Source: Paraburkholderia sp. SG-MS1 (GTDB lineage: Bacteria; Pseudomonadota; Gammaproteobacteria; Burkholderiales; Burkholderiaceae). Taken from it: 64,000 nucleotides of DNA. Positions 12,799 through 22,573 of this stretch are shown here, piece after piece; within the stretch, counting starts at the first letter, position 1, and the number at the start of each line of letters is the position of its first letter. The notes below the pieces were generated by a model. That model ran no database searches, was not told the origin of the DNA, and saw nothing but the letters and a program-made list of their open reading frames with translations. The DNA lies in the NCBI RefSeq assembly GCF_012275575.1, contig NZ_NPIH01000281.1:1-64000 (forward strand). Reading direction: 5' to 3'. Position numbers and translations under genes: made by a program.

Positions 12799-13461
12799 AT
12801 GGATTCTTCCCTGATACAGACCATTGCGGTGTACGCGCTGCCGGTTGTTTTCGCGATTACGCTGCACGAAGCCGCACACGGCTACGTCGCGCGCTGGCTC
12901 GGCGACAATACCGCCTACGTGCTCGGCCGCGTGTCGATCAATCCGATGCGGCACATCGATCCGCTCGGCACGATTGCGATTCCCTTGCTTCTGTACTTCG
13001 CCACCAGCGGCGCGTTCGTGTTCGGCTACGCGAAGCCGGTGCCGGTCGCTTTCGGCAATTTGCGCAATCCCCGCTGGGGCAGCCTGTGGGTCGCGGCGGC
13101 GGGCCCCGGCTCCAATTTCATCCAGGCGGTGATCTGGGGCCTGTTCGGCGTCGCGCTGGCAGTGTTCAATGTCGACGAACCGTTCTTCACGCGCATGGCG
13201 GGCGCGGGTGTGGGGGTGAACCTCGTGCTTGGCGTGCTGAACCTGTTTCCGTTGCCGCCGCTCGACGGCGGCCGCGTGCTGATGGCGCTGTTGCCGCCAC
13301 GGCAATCGATCGCGCTGTCGCGGCTCGAGCCCTATGGTTTTTTCATCGTGATGGCGCTCGTCATGACCGGCACGTTGACGCGTTATTGGCTGAATCCGCT
13401 CGTCACGTTCGGCTACAGTGCGATTACCGCAATCCTGACTCCCCTTGTTTCGCTTTTCTAA
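12799..13461 (+). CDS. site-2 protease family membrane metalloprotease (M50)
   Basis: A 220-residue polytopic membrane protein of the M50/S2P-like group that cuts substrates within the membrane. The zinc motif HEAAH is at residues 23-27 in the first membrane helix, and the third ligand lies in NLFPLPPLDGGRV near residue 155. About five hydrophobic segments are visible. It lacks the PDZ domain of RseP, so it belongs to the minimal subgroup. The gene starts just after a TACAAT box and ends six bases before trpS, suggesting an operon. Confidence 0.92.
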   Translation: MDSSLIQTIAVYALPVVFAITLHEAAHGYVARWLGDNTAYVLGRVSINPMRHIDPLGTIAIPLLLYFATSGAFVFGYAKPVPVAFGNLRNPRWGSLWVAAAGPGSNFIQAVIWGLFGVALAVFNVDEPFFTRMAGAGVGVNLVLGVLNLFPLPPLDGGRVLMALLPPRQSIALSRLEPYGFFIVMALVMTGTLTRYWLNPLVTFGYSAITAILTPLVSLF

Positions 13462-13467
13462 ATAACC

Positions 13468-14670
13468 ATGTTCCCAGACCGTATCTTCTCCGGCATGCGG
13501 CCCACCGGGTCGCTGCACCTCGGCCACTATCACGGCGTGCTGAAAAACTGGGTGCGGCTGCAGTCCGAATACCCGTGCTTCTTTTGCGTGGTCGACTGGC
13601 ACGCGCTGACGACCCACTACGAAACGCCCGAAGTGATCGAAAAGAACGTCTGGGACGTGCTGATCGACTGGCTCGCGTCCGGCATCGATCCGGCACAGGC
13701 GACGCTGTTCATCCAGAGCAAGGTGCCCGAGCACGCGGAGCTGGCGCTGCTGCTCGGTATGAGCACGCCGCTCGGCTGGCTCGAACGCGTGCCGACCTAC
13801 AAGGAGCAGCAGGAGAAGCTGAAGGACAAGGACCTGTCCACCTACGGCTTCCTCGGTTATCCGGTGCTGATGGCGGCGGACATTCTGCTGTACCGCGGCT
13901 CGCTCGTGCCGGTTGGTGAAGACCAGGTGCCGCACGTCGAAATGACGCGCGAAATCGCGCGCCGTTTCAACTACCTGTACGGCCGCGAGCCGGGCTTCGA
14001 GCAGAAGGCCAATGAAGCCGCAAAGAAGCTCGGCGGCAAACGCTCCAAGCTCTATCACGAGCTGCGCAATGCCTACCAGCAGGAAGGTGACGACGAGGCG
14101 CTCGAGCAGGCGCGCGCGATGTTGCAGGAATCGCAGAGCCTGTCGATGAGCGACCGCGAGCGTCTGTTCGGCTACCTCGAAGGGTCGCGCAAGATCATCC
14201 TGGTCGAGCCGCAGGCGATGCTGACCGAAGCGTCGCGCATGCCGGGTCTGGACGGCCAGAAGATGTCGAAGTCGTACGGCAACACGATCGGCCTGCGTGA
14301 AGACGCGGAAACGATCACGAAGAAAGTTCGCACCATGCCGACCGATCCGGCTCGCGTGCGCCGCACCGATCCGGGCGATCCGGACAAGTGCCCGGTCTGG
14401 CAACTGCACCAGGTCTACACGGACGAAGCGACCCACGAGTGGGTGCAGAAGGGTTGCCGTACGGCGGGCATCGGTTGCCTCGACTGCAAGCAGCCGGTGA
14501 TCGAAGGCATTCTGCGCGAACAGCAGCCGATGCTCGAACGCGCGCAGAAGTACATGGACGATCCGTCGCTGTTGCGCGCGATCGTCGCCGACGGTTGCGA
14601 CAAGGCCCGCAAGTACGCGACGGAAACGATGCGCGACGTGCGCGAGGCCATGGGCCTCTCGTACAACTGA
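13468..14670 (+). CDS. trpS: tryptophanyl-tRNA synthetase
   Basis: TrpRS charges tRNA-Trp with tryptophan. The class I signatures are clear: SLHLGHYHG (HIGH-type) at about residue 16-24 and GQKMSKS (KMSKS) near residue 265. At 400 residues it is about 65 longer than E. coli TrpRS; the extra stretch is a charged helical insertion just before KMSKS (about residues 178-250). Downstream of KMSKS there are cysteines at 308, 330, 337 and 340, spaced x21, x6 and x2, close to the iron-sulfur motif described for Thermotoga TrpRS (see findings). It is directly downstream of the M50 protease and 17 bases before a methyltransferase. Confidence 0.97.
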   Translation: MFPDRIFSGMRPTGSLHLGHYHGVLKNWVRLQSEYPCFFCVVDWHALTTHYETPEVIEKNVWDVLIDWLASGIDPAQATLFIQSKVPEHAELALLLGMSTPLGWLERVPTYKEQQEKLKDKDLSTYGFLGYPVLMAADILLYRGSLVPVGEDQVPHVEMTREIARRFNYLYGREPGFEQKANEAAKKLGGKRSKLYHELRNAYQQEGDDEALEQARAMLQESQSLSMSDRERLFGYLEGSRKIILVEPQAMLTEASRMPGLDGQKMSKSYGNTIGLREDAETITKKVRTMPTDPARVRRTDPGDPDKCPVWQLHQVYTDEATHEWVQKGCRTAGIGCLDCKQPVIEGILREQQPMLERAQKYMDDPSLLRAIVADGCDKARKYATETMRDVREAMGLSYN

Positions 14671-14687
14671 GCCGACGGATCGCTGCG

Positions 14688-15287
14688 ATGAACGCGCTCG
14701 CCGCCGCCGTCCCTGGATCGGGTGAGCCGTCGCACTGGGTGCGCCAGTGGGCGCATCTGATTGCGCCCGGCGGCGCGGTGCTCGATGTCGCATCGGGGGC
14801 GGGGCGGCATGCGCGGTTCTTTGCGTCGCTGGGGCATCCCGTGACCGCACTCGAGCGCGACGCCGTCGCGCTCGACACGCTGCGCGGCGAGCGGCTCATC
14901 ACGCCGCTTGCCGCCGACCTTGAAGGCGCTCCGTGGCCGTTGTCGGCCGACATGACGTTCGCCGCCGTCGTGGTGACGAACTATCTGCACCGGCCGCTGT
15001 TCGCGCAGCTTCTACACGCTCTGGCGCCGGGCGGCGTACTGGTTTACGAGACCTTCGCGCAAGGAAACGAAAGCGTCGGCAAGCCGTCCAATCCGGCGTT
15101 TCTGCTCGCGCCCGGCGAGCTTCTCGACAGGGTGCGCGGCCGCCTCCGGGTGGTCGCGTTTCAGGACGGTTTCGTCGCGCAGCCGCGCCCGGCTTACGTC
15201 CAGCGGATTTGCGCAATTCTTGAGGCGGAGCGCCCAGGCGACTCCATGCAGGCGGCACCCCCGCCTTGTTACGAGTTGGCTGGCTAA
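14688..15287 (+). CDS. class I SAM-dependent methyltransferase
   Basis: A 199-residue small methyltransferase, probably tellurite-resistance/UbiE-like in fold. Motif I is VLDVASGAGRHARFFA at about residues 31-46, followed by the acidic ALERD motif II. The VVVTNYLHRPL and GGVLVYETFA segments are typical of the TehB-like group. The start at ATG 14688 gives a compact domain; a longer frame from 14388 overlaps trpS and is rejected. The substrate is unknown. It lies 17 bases after trpS, so it is probably co-transcribed. Confidence 0.88.
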   Translation: MNALAAAVPGSGEPSHWVRQWAHLIAPGGAVLDVASGAGRHARFFASLGHPVTALERDAVALDTLRGERLITPLAADLEGAPWPLSADMTFAAVVVTNYLHRPLFAQLLHALAPGGVLVYETFAQGNESVGKPSNPAFLLAPGELLDRVRGRLRVVAFQDGFVAQPRPAYVQRICAILEAERPGDSMQAAPPPCYELAG

Positions 15288-15292
15288 TCCGC

Positions 15293-15298
15293 TACAAT
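15293..15298 (+). promoter_or_regulatory. -10 element (TACAAT) upstream of dapA
   Basis: TACAAT 32 bases before the dapA ATG, starting six bases after the stop of the methyltransferase gene. The -35 is unclear. Confidence 0.4.
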
Positions 15299-15330
15299 CG
15301 CGGTTTACCTGATCAAATTCATGGCGTTTC

Positions 15331-16242
<912 letters not shown>

Positions 16243-16368
16243 GCGGTTCGACCGCGGCATCGCGCAGCGCCAACCAGAGACCGCCACCGGCATTCCCTTA
16301 ACCGACGTCGATCCAGCCCACGTTCCCGGCAGAACCAGGCACCGCGTTCCAGCATCACGAAGGACCTC

Positions 16369-17511
16369 ATGAAACGTTCCGCACTTTCCCTCCACGCAAC
16401 CCGCATGGCGGCGCTGGCGCTTGCCCTGACGACGCTCGCCGGCTGTGACACGCTGAACGACTGGTTCGCCACCGACCGCGTCAACTACAAGGTTGCGGCG
16501 AGCGCGCCGCCGCTCGCCGTTCCGAATGACCTGAGCACCTCGCCGACCGATCAGCGCTATGTTGCACCGCCCGCCAATCTGGCGCTGGGCGGCGCGACGG
16601 CGCGCAATGTCACGGCCGCGGGCAACGCCACCGAAGGCCAGCCGACCGCGCAGGACCCGTTCGGCATGCACATCGAGCGTGACGGCGACCGCCGCTGGCT
16701 GGTGGTCGACGGCCGCTCGCCGGAACAGCTGTGGCCGCAGTTGCAGGAATTCTGGCAGGAAAATGGTTTCGTCCTGAAAACGGACGCGCCGGCTACCGGC
16801 ATCATGGTGACCGACTGGGCGGAAAACCGCGCGAATATTCCGGACGACTGGTTCCGCCGCACGGTCGGCAAGGTGATCGACTTCGCGTACTCGTCGGGCA
16901 CGCGTGACAGCTTCCGCACGCTGGTGTCGCGTGGGTCGTCCGAGACCACGGATATCTCGATCACGCATAGCGCGATGGAAGAAATGCTGACGGGCCAGGA
17001 CAAGACGTCCTCGCGCTGGGAAGAGCGTCCGCGCGATCCGGCGCTCGAGGCGATGTTCCTCGCCAAGCTGATGGAAAAATTCGGCCTGACCGAAGCGCAA
17101 TCGAAGCAATTGCTGACCGACGCGCGCCCCGCCACCGCGACCGCGACGATCGACAAGAGCGCGGGCACGTCGACGCTCGACCTGCAGGAATCGTTCGATC
17201 GTGCATGGCTGCGCGTGGGACTCGCGCTCGATCGCACCAACTTCACCGTCGATAACCGCGATCGCGCGAAGGGCATCTATTACGTACGCTACGCGGACTC
17301 GATGCAGGAACTGAAGCGGGAAGGGCTGCTCGGCAAGCTGTTCTACAGCGGCAGTAGCTCGTCGAAGAAGCCGGGTCAGGAATTCCTCGTCAACGTGCGC
17401 TCGAAGAGCGACTCCGTGACGCAAGTGGCGGTGCTCGACGCGAACGGTCAGGTGGACACGTCGTCCGACGCGCAGCGCATCGTGACGCTGCTGCACGCGC
17501 AACTTAACTAA
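16369..17511 (+). CDS. bamC: outer membrane assembly lipoprotein BamC (NlpB/DapX)
   Basis: BamC is an accessory lipoprotein of the BAM complex that folds beta-barrel proteins into the outer membrane. The 380-residue protein has a signal peptide and lipobox LAGC with acylated cysteine at residue 26. An unstructured segment follows, then two helix-grip domains (about residues 95-210 and 265-380) separated by a short linker. It is longer than E. coli BamC (344). Position directly after dapA supports the call. Part of the Bam set in this window with bamB at 26 kb. Confidence 0.93.
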   Translation: MKRSALSLHATRMAALALALTTLAGCDTLNDWFATDRVNYKVAASAPPLAVPNDLSTSPTDQRYVAPPANLALGGATARNVTAAGNATEGQPTAQDPFGMHIERDGDRRWLVVDGRSPEQLWPQLQEFWQENGFVLKTDAPATGIMVTDWAENRANIPDDWFRRTVGKVIDFAYSSGTRDSFRTLVSRGSSETTDISITHSAMEEMLTGQDKTSSRWEERPRDPALEAMFLAKLMEKFGLTEAQSKQLLTDARPATATATIDKSAGTSTLDLQESFDRAWLRVGLALDRTNFTVDNRDRAKGIYYVRYADSMQELKREGLLGKLFYSGSSSSKKPGQEFLVNVRSKSDSVTQVAVLDANGQVDTSSDAQRIVTLLHAQLN

Positions 17512-17518
17512 GCGGGCC

Positions 17519-18292
17519 GTGCGCTTCGCAAGTCTCGGCAGCGGTAGTGAAGGCAATGCGTTGCTGGTGGAGGCGCAAAGCGGCGCGACCACCACGCGCG
17601 TGTTGCTCGACTGCGGCTTTTCGGCGCGAGAAGTCGAGCGACGGCTGACGCGGATCGGCGCGAGCGTCGAAGGTCTCGACGCCATCCTGATCACGCATGA
17701 GCATAGCGATCACATCGGCAGCGCGCTGACGCTGGCGCGCAAATGGTCGATTCCGTTGTACATGAGCTGGGGCACCGCCCGCGCGGTGGGCGCCGACGAA
17801 GCCGACGTCGACCTGCAGGTGTTATGGGGCGACGAGGTGGTGGCAATCGGCGACCTCGGCATCCTCCCTTACACCGTTCCTCACGATGCCCGCGAGCCAT
17901 TGCAATACGTGTTCTCGAATGGCGCGAGCCGGCTGGGTGTGCTGACCGACGTCGGCACGTCCACGCCGCATATCAGCGCGGTACTGAGTGGGTGCGACGC
18001 GCTGGTGCTCGAATGCAACCACGATGTGCGGATGCTCGCGGGGAGCCGCTATCCGCAATCGTTGAAGGCGCGCATCGGCGGCAATCATGGGCATTTGAAC
18101 AACGATGCGGCGGCCGACATTCTGGCTTCACTCGACCGCTCGCGCCTTCGCCACCTCGTCGCTGCGCATTTGAGCCAGCAAAACAATCTGCCGGAACTGG
18201 CGCAGGCCGCGATGGCCGGTGTATTGGGCGCGGCGCTGACTGACGTGGTGGTCGCTTCGCAAGATGAGGGATTTGCGTGGCTGAGCGTGTGA
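17519..18292 (+). CDS. MBL-fold metallohydrolase (YycJ/WalJ-like)
   Basis: A 257-residue metallo-beta-lactamase-fold hydrolase. The zinc motif THEHSDHIG is at about residues 59-67, with GNHGHLNND and AHLSQQNN giving later ligands. The N-terminus RFASLGSGSEGNALLVE is characteristic of the YycJ/WalJ group, some members of which are linked to DNA double-strand 5'-3' exonuclease or cell-wall coordination; the role here is unknown. The start is GTG at 17519, seven bases after bamC, so it is likely translated from the same transcript. Confidence 0.88.
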   Translation: MRFASLGSGSEGNALLVEAQSGATTTRVLLDCGFSAREVERRLTRIGASVEGLDAILITHEHSDHIGSALTLARKWSIPLYMSWGTARAVGADEADVDLQVLWGDEVVAIGDLGILPYTVPHDAREPLQYVFSNGASRLGVLTDVGTSTPHISAVLSGCDALVLECNHDVRMLAGSRYPQSLKARIGGNHGHLNNDAAADILASLDRSRLRHLVAAHLSQQNNLPELAQAAMAGVLGAALTDVVVASQDEGFAWLSV

Positions 18293-18356
18293 CGCCCGGT
18301 TGCGGGTGACGCATCGATCACGCTTGCTAACGCCGCGGGCATTGCGGCGGTGCAAA

Positions 18357-18396
18357 GAAAAAGCCCATAACGATTTCTCGTTATGGGCTTTTTTTC
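18357..18396. terminator. bidirectional terminator between the MBL gene and the BI-1 gene
   Basis: A 13-bp perfect stem AAGCCCATAACGA/TCGTTATGGGCTT with a 4-base loop is flanked by AAAGAAA on the left and TTTTTCTT on the right. It serves the two convergent genes on either side. Confidence 0.92.
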
Positions 18397-18437
18397 TTCA
18401 GGGCGAAGCGTTTTGCCGACGCCGCGCCGCGTCAGAT

Positions 18438-19136
18438 TCAGTTGCGGTTGCCGCCGAAGATGCCGAGCAGCGCGAGCAGGTTGACGAACACGTTGTACAG
18501 GTCCAGATAGATCGCGAGCGTGGCGGTGATGTAGTTCGTCTCGCCGCCATTCACGACGCGCTGGACGTCGAACAGCATATAGGCCGAGAAGATCACGATG
18601 GCCATCACCGAAACCGTCAGCATTAGCGCCGACAGTTGCAGGAACACGTTGGCGACCGAAGCCAGCAGCAGCACGATCACGCCCATGAACAGCCACTTGC
18701 CGAGGCCGGAAAAATCGCGCTTGCTGACCGTGGCGATGGTGGCCATTGCCGTGAAGATCACACCAGTGCCACCGAAGGCGAGCATGATCAGCGATGGGCC
18801 GTTAGAAAAACCGAGCACGAAGCTCAGGATGCGCGACAGCATCAGGCCCATGAAGAACGTGAAGCCGAGCAGCACGAACACGCCGAGCGAGCTGTCCTTT
18901 GTTTTCTGGATCGCGAACATGAAGCCGAACGCGATTGCGAAGAACGCCAGCATGCTCATCGCCGGGCTGGTGGCGGCGAACAGCGTGAAGCCTGTGGCGA
19001 GACCCACCCACGCACCGAGCACGGTCGGAATCATGGACAGCGCCAGCAGCCAGTAGGTGTTCCGCAGTACGCGGTTACGCGTTTCGACCGTGCTGACAGC
19101 GCCATTGCGGCCAAAGCTATACGGATGTTCGTTCAT
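18438..19136 (-). CDS. Bax inhibitor-1 / YccA-family membrane protein
   Basis: A 232-residue polytopic membrane protein of the BI-1 (TMBIM/YccA) family. About seven hydrophobic helices are visible, with NTYWLLALSMIPTVLGAWVG at the first and the FMGLMLSRIL/GPSLIMLAFGGTG segments in the middle. Bacterial YccA-type members interact with the FtsH protease, whose regulators HflK and HflC are encoded at 30-33 kb; others are calcium leak channels. The exact role here is unknown. It is transcribed divergently from ndk and has its own terminator. Confidence 0.93.
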   Translation of the reverse strand: MNEHPYSFGRNGAVSTVETRNRVLRNTYWLLALSMIPTVLGAWVGLATGFTLFAATSPAMSMLAFFAIAFGFMFAIQKTKDSSLGVFVLLGFTFFMGLMLSRILSFVLGFSNGPSLIMLAFGGTGVIFTAMATIATVSKRDFSGLGKWLFMGVIVLLLASVANVFLQLSALMLTVSVMAIVIFSAYMLFDVQRVVNGGETNYITATLAIYLDLYNVFVNLLALLGIFGGNRN

Positions 19137-19370
19137 GGTCTCTCCTTACCTCAGAAGCGTGTGTCGTGATGGTGGTACGGCGGTTTGTGCCGCGCCGGGC
19201 GCATGGGGTGGCCGCGAGGCGCAAGGTTTTCATCTCTAAGATTAGCGCCGAAGCACGGAGTTTCAATGCCTCGACAAGCACATACATCGTACGCTACCAG
19301 TATTTTGGAAGACGTGCTGCTTTCCTTTCAGTGCTGTAAGGGTTCAATCGCAATCATACACGGAACATGC

Positions 19371-19376
19371 TACAAT
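19371..19376 (+). promoter_or_regulatory. -10 element (TACAAT) upstream of ndk
   Basis: TACAAT lies 46 bases before the ndk ATG, in an AT-richer stretch shared with the divergent BI-1 gene. GGAG at 19411-19414 is the ribosome-binding site. Confidence 0.45.
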
Positions 19377-19422
19377 AGCGGATTCATTTGAATCTGTAAC
19401 CTCTTAATTTTTTGGAGTTTTT

Positions 19423-19848
19423 ATGGCGATCGAGCGCACCCTGTCGATTATCAAGCCGGACGCAGTGGCCAAGAACGTGATCGGCCAGATCTACACCCGT
19501 TTCGAAAACGCTGGTCTGAAGATCGTGGCATCGCGCATGGTTCACCTCTCGCGCGCTGACGCAGAAAAGTTCTACGCCGTGCACGCTGCACGTCCGTTCT
19601 TCAAGGACCTCGTCGAATTCATGATCTCGGGCCCGGTTGTCGTGCAGGCGCTGGAAGGCGAAAACGCCATCCTGAAGCACCGCGATCTGATGGGCGCAAC
19701 GGACCCGAAGAAGGCCGAAAAGGGCACGATCCGCGCCGACTTCGCCGACAGCATCGACGCTAACGCCGTCCACGGTTCGGACGCGGCTGAAACGGCTGCC
19801 GTCGAAATCGCATTTTTCTTCCCGCAAGTGAACGTCTACTCGCGTTAA
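19423..19848 (+). CDS. ndk: nucleoside diphosphate kinase
   Basis: Ndk transfers the terminal phosphate of ATP to nucleoside diphosphates, balancing NTP pools. The 141-residue protein has standard length and shows [15 protein letters not shown] at the N-terminus and NAVHGSDA with the catalytic phospho-histidine near residue 117. A GGAG ribosome-binding site precedes the ATG. A 9-bp GC inverted repeat just after the stop (19848-19856 with 19873-19881) lacks a T-run, so termination there is uncertain. Confidence 0.98.
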   Translation: MAIERTLSIIKPDAVAKNVIGQIYTRFENAGLKIVASRMVHLSRADAEKFYAVHAARPFFKDLVEFMISGPVVVQALEGENAILKHRDLMGATDPKKAEKGTIRADFADSIDANAVHGSDAAETAAVEIAFFFPQVNVYSR

Positions 19849-20018
19849 ACCGCGCGCCGAGCCGGTTTGTGTCGCGCGGTTCGTGCAGCCGATGTTTTAT
19901 CGCACGAATCGTCCGGCAAAGTAGTAAGGTAAAAGCAGCAGGAATGGGCGCGATCGGCATTGCGTTCATGCAGCTTGTTGCATGAACGCAGTCTCGCACT
20001 GAAATGGCAGGATTCGAT

Positions 20019-21170
20019 ATGACGAGCAGTCCCACCGTCAACCTTCTCGATCTGGACGCCCAAGGGCTTGTCGCCTATTGCGACAGTCTGGGCGAGAAGC
20101 CGTTTCGCGCCAGGCAATTGCAGCGCTGGCTTCATCAGTACAACGCTGCCGACTTCGATGGCATGACCGATCTCGCGAAGTCCCTGCGCGAAAAGCTCAA
20201 AGGGCGCGCTTCGATCACGATGCCCGGCATCGTCAGCGACCATATTTCGACCGACGGCACACGCAAGTGGCTGATCGACGTCGGCAACGGCAACGCGGTT
20301 GAAACCGTCTACATCCCTGAAGAAACGCGCGGCACGCTGTGCGTGTCGTCGCAGGCCGGATGTGCGGTCAACTGCCGTTTCTGTTCGACCGGCAAACAGG
20401 GTTTTTCCCGCAATCTCTCCACCGGTGAAATCATCGGCCAGCTGCGCATGGCCGAGTTCGCGCTGCGCGCGTCGCGCGGCGTGGCCGGCGGCCGCGCCAC
20501 GGGTGGCGACGGCAAGGGCGAGCGCGTGGTGACGAACGTCGTGATGATGGGCATGGGCGAGCCGCTGCTCAATTACGACGCGGTCGTGCCGGCCATGCGC
20601 CTGATGCTCGACGACAACGCGTACGGTCTTTCGCGCCGGCGAGTCACGCTGTCCACCTCGGGCGTCGTGCCAATGATGGACCGGCTCGGCGCCGATCTGC
20701 CGGTTGCGCTCGCGGTCTCGCTGCATGCGCCTAGCGATCCGCTGCGCGACATGCTGGTGCCGCTGAACAAGAAGTATCCACTGCGCGAATTGATGGCGGC
20801 TTGCCAGCGCTATCTGAAGGTCGCGCCGCGTGATTTCATTACGTTTGAGTACTGCATGCTCGACGGCGTGAACGACAGCGAAGCGCAAGCGCGCGAATTG
20901 CTGGCCGTAACGCGCGACGTGCCGTGCAAATTCAATCTGATTCCGTTCAATCCGTTCCCTGAATCGGGTTTGATCCGCTCGAAGCCGGAACAGATCAAGC
21001 GGTTTGCACAGGTGTTGATGGACGCGGGCGTCGTCACCACAGTGCGCAAAACACGCGGCGATGACATCGACGCTGCCTGCGGTCAGCTGGCCGGTGCGGT
21101 TCAGGACCGCACGCGCCTCGCTGAGCGCACCGGGAAGGCAGCGAAGGTGATCGAGGTTCGCGCCGTGTAA
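20019..21170 (+). CDS. rlmN: 23S rRNA/tRNA (adenine-C2)-methyltransferase RlmN
   Basis: RlmN is a radical-SAM enzyme that makes 2-methyladenosine at 23S rRNA A2503 and tRNA A37. The radical-SAM cluster motif CAVNCRFC is near residue 115; the two catalytic cysteines are in [11 protein letters not shown] and, near the C-terminus, DIDAACGQL. Two ATGs are possible: 20004 (388 residues) has no ribosome-binding site, while 20019 (383 residues, [15 protein letters not shown]) has AGGA six bases upstream and is preferred. It opens the rlmN-rodZ-ispG-hisS-yfgM-bamB-der run found in many proteobacteria. Confidence 0.96.
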   Translation: MTSSPTVNLLDLDAQGLVAYCDSLGEKPFRARQLQRWLHQYNAADFDGMTDLAKSLREKLKGRASITMPGIVSDHISTDGTRKWLIDVGNGNAVETVYIPEETRGTLCVSSQAGCAVNCRFCSTGKQGFSRNLSTGEIIGQLRMAEFALRASRGVAGGRATGGDGKGERVVTNVVMMGMGEPLLNYDAVVPAMRLMLDDNAYGLSRRRVTLSTSGVVPMMDRLGADLPVALAVSLHAPSDPLRDMLVPLNKKYPLRELMAACQRYLKVAPRDFITFEYCMLDGVNDSEAQARELLAVTRDVPCKFNLIPFNPFPESGLIRSKPEQIKRFAQVLMDAGVVTTVRKTRGDDIDAACGQLAGAVQDRTRLAERTGKAAKVIEVRAV

Positions 21171-21387
21171 TCGTCCGGTAAGGCAGGATCGTCGGCGTTC
21201 GCTGGAAGTTCGGTCGATCCGCGAAAGTCTCGATGCCACCGTCGATTGAAAAGAAAGTTTGCAGAAGCGATCGGAAGCGGCACACAAAGCCGCGCATTTT
21301 GTTATAAACGGTCTGCGATTCGGGCGCGAGGTTTCAGCGGCTCCGGGTGGCACGAGTGAAAAAAGAATCGACGCGAAAGGATTTGGG

Positions 21388-22488
21388 ATGAGTGAGCCGC
21401 AGCACCCGCAGCCGCACGACACAGACACGAATGAAGGCCATCCGGCGCCCGTCGCACGGGCGGTAGTGCAGCCCGTTGTGCAGTCGAACCTGGATTCGTT
21501 GGCGGCGGCTGGCGCGCGCTTGTCCCAGTTGCGTGAATCGAAGGGCTGGTCGATCGAAGACGTGTCGGCCCGCCTCAAGGTGTCGGTCACCAAGTTGCGC
21601 GCGCTGGAGTCGGGCGACATCAGTCACTTGCCGGATACGACTTTCGCGCTCGGCGTGGTGCGTAGCTACGCGAAAATGGTCGGCGCCGATCCGACACCGT
21701 TCACGCAGGCGTTGCGCCGCGAAACAGGCGTGCCGGCGCCGGATCTGTCGATGCCGGCGTCGTCGGGTAAGGATCTGCCGCGTGGCCGGGTGTCGCTGTC
21801 GCTCGGCGGCGGGCAGAAAAGCCGTTCGTGGTTGTGGGGCGTTGCGGCGGTTGTCGTTGCGGTGATTGCACTCGCTATGTGGCATACCAATGGCGGCGAT
21901 TCGACCGCCTGGCTTGCGCGTCTGAAAGCGAGCGCGAATGGCGCTACGGGCACCGCGGCCGGCGCATCGGGCGCGGTGGCGCAGGGGCCGTCGGCGGCCG
22001 CAGCGGCGGAAGAAGGAGCGTCGGCGCCGGAAGCGGCGCTGGCCGCAGCGGAAAATGCAGCGTCGGCCACGCCGATGCCGGCGCCGCTGGCGACCGGTAC
22101 GGCGCCGTCATCGGCACCCGCGGTCACCGCAATGACGGCGGCGCCGAAGGCCGGCTCGCAGGGTCAGGTCGCGACGGGCGCGAGCGCGCCAGCGGTCGTC
22201 GTGGCAGGAGCCTCGGCGGCACCGACGACGCCTGCTGCAGGCGAGGCGATCGTCGCGCTCCGCGTGACGCAGGACAGCTGGTTTAGCGTGCGCGGCAAAG
22301 ATGGCAAGGAAGTGTTTTCCGGCCTCGTGCACGCAGGCGATACGAAGGAAGTGACAGGCGAGGGGCCGTTCAAAATCACGCTGGGCAACAGGGCGGGTCT
22401 CGAGTCGCTGACGCTCGACGGCGAGCCGGTCGATCCGGCGAAATACTCGTCGGCCAAAGGGAATGTGGCGCGCTTCGCGCTGCCTTGA
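21388..22488 (+). CDS. rodZ: RodZ-like helix-turn-helix membrane protein (DUF4115)
   Basis: RodZ links the MreB cytoskeleton to the cell-wall elongation machinery. The 366-residue protein has a cytoplasmic Cro/XRE-type helix-turn-helix at about residues 40-105 (SQLRESKGWSIEDVSARLK), one transmembrane segment at about 150-168 (WLWGVAAVVVAVIALAMW), a long Ala-rich linker and a C-terminal DUF4115 beta domain (from about 290). The start at 21388 has GAAAGG upstream; a TTG at 21259 in frame is less likely. It sits between rlmN and ispG, as in E. coli, but the intervening pilF/pilW gene is missing. A strong terminator follows. Confidence 0.9.
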   Translation: MSEPQHPQPHDTDTNEGHPAPVARAVVQPVVQSNLDSLAAAGARLSQLRESKGWSIEDVSARLKVSVTKLRALESGDISHLPDTTFALGVVRSYAKMVGADPTPFTQALRRETGVPAPDLSMPASSGKDLPRGRVSLSLGGGQKSRSWLWGVAAVVVAVIALAMWHTNGGDSTAWLARLKASANGATGTAAGASGAVAQGPSAAAAAEEGASAPEAALAAAENAASATPMPAPLATGTAPSSAPAVTAMTAAPKAGSQGQVATGASAPAVVVAGASAAPTTPAAGEAIVALRVTQDSWFSVRGKDGKEVFSGLVHAGDTKEVTGEGPFKITLGNRAGLESLTLDGEPVDPAKYSSAKGNVARFALP

Positions 22489-22500
22489 CAGATACGGTAT

Positions 22501-22532
22501 GCGCCGCGGCCAACCGGTCCGCGGCGCTTTTT
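22501..22532 (+). terminator. intrinsic terminator after rodZ
   Basis: Perfect 9-bp stem GCGCCGCGG/CCGCGGCGC, 9-base loop, and a run of five Ts. It lies 12 bases after the rodZ stop and separates it from ispG. Confidence 0.88.
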
Positions 22533-22573
22533 CAATTCAGGCGCTACGTTTTTGTGTAGCGCATGCGGCGTAA

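Noticed and set aside
12784-14850. Long minus-strand frame opposite trpS (688 codons)
   Set aside because: Antisense shadow of the site-2 protease and trpS; basic low-complexity composition.
19848-19881. Terminator after ndk
   Set aside because: A 9-bp stem is present but lacks a T-run, so it is not called as a terminator.
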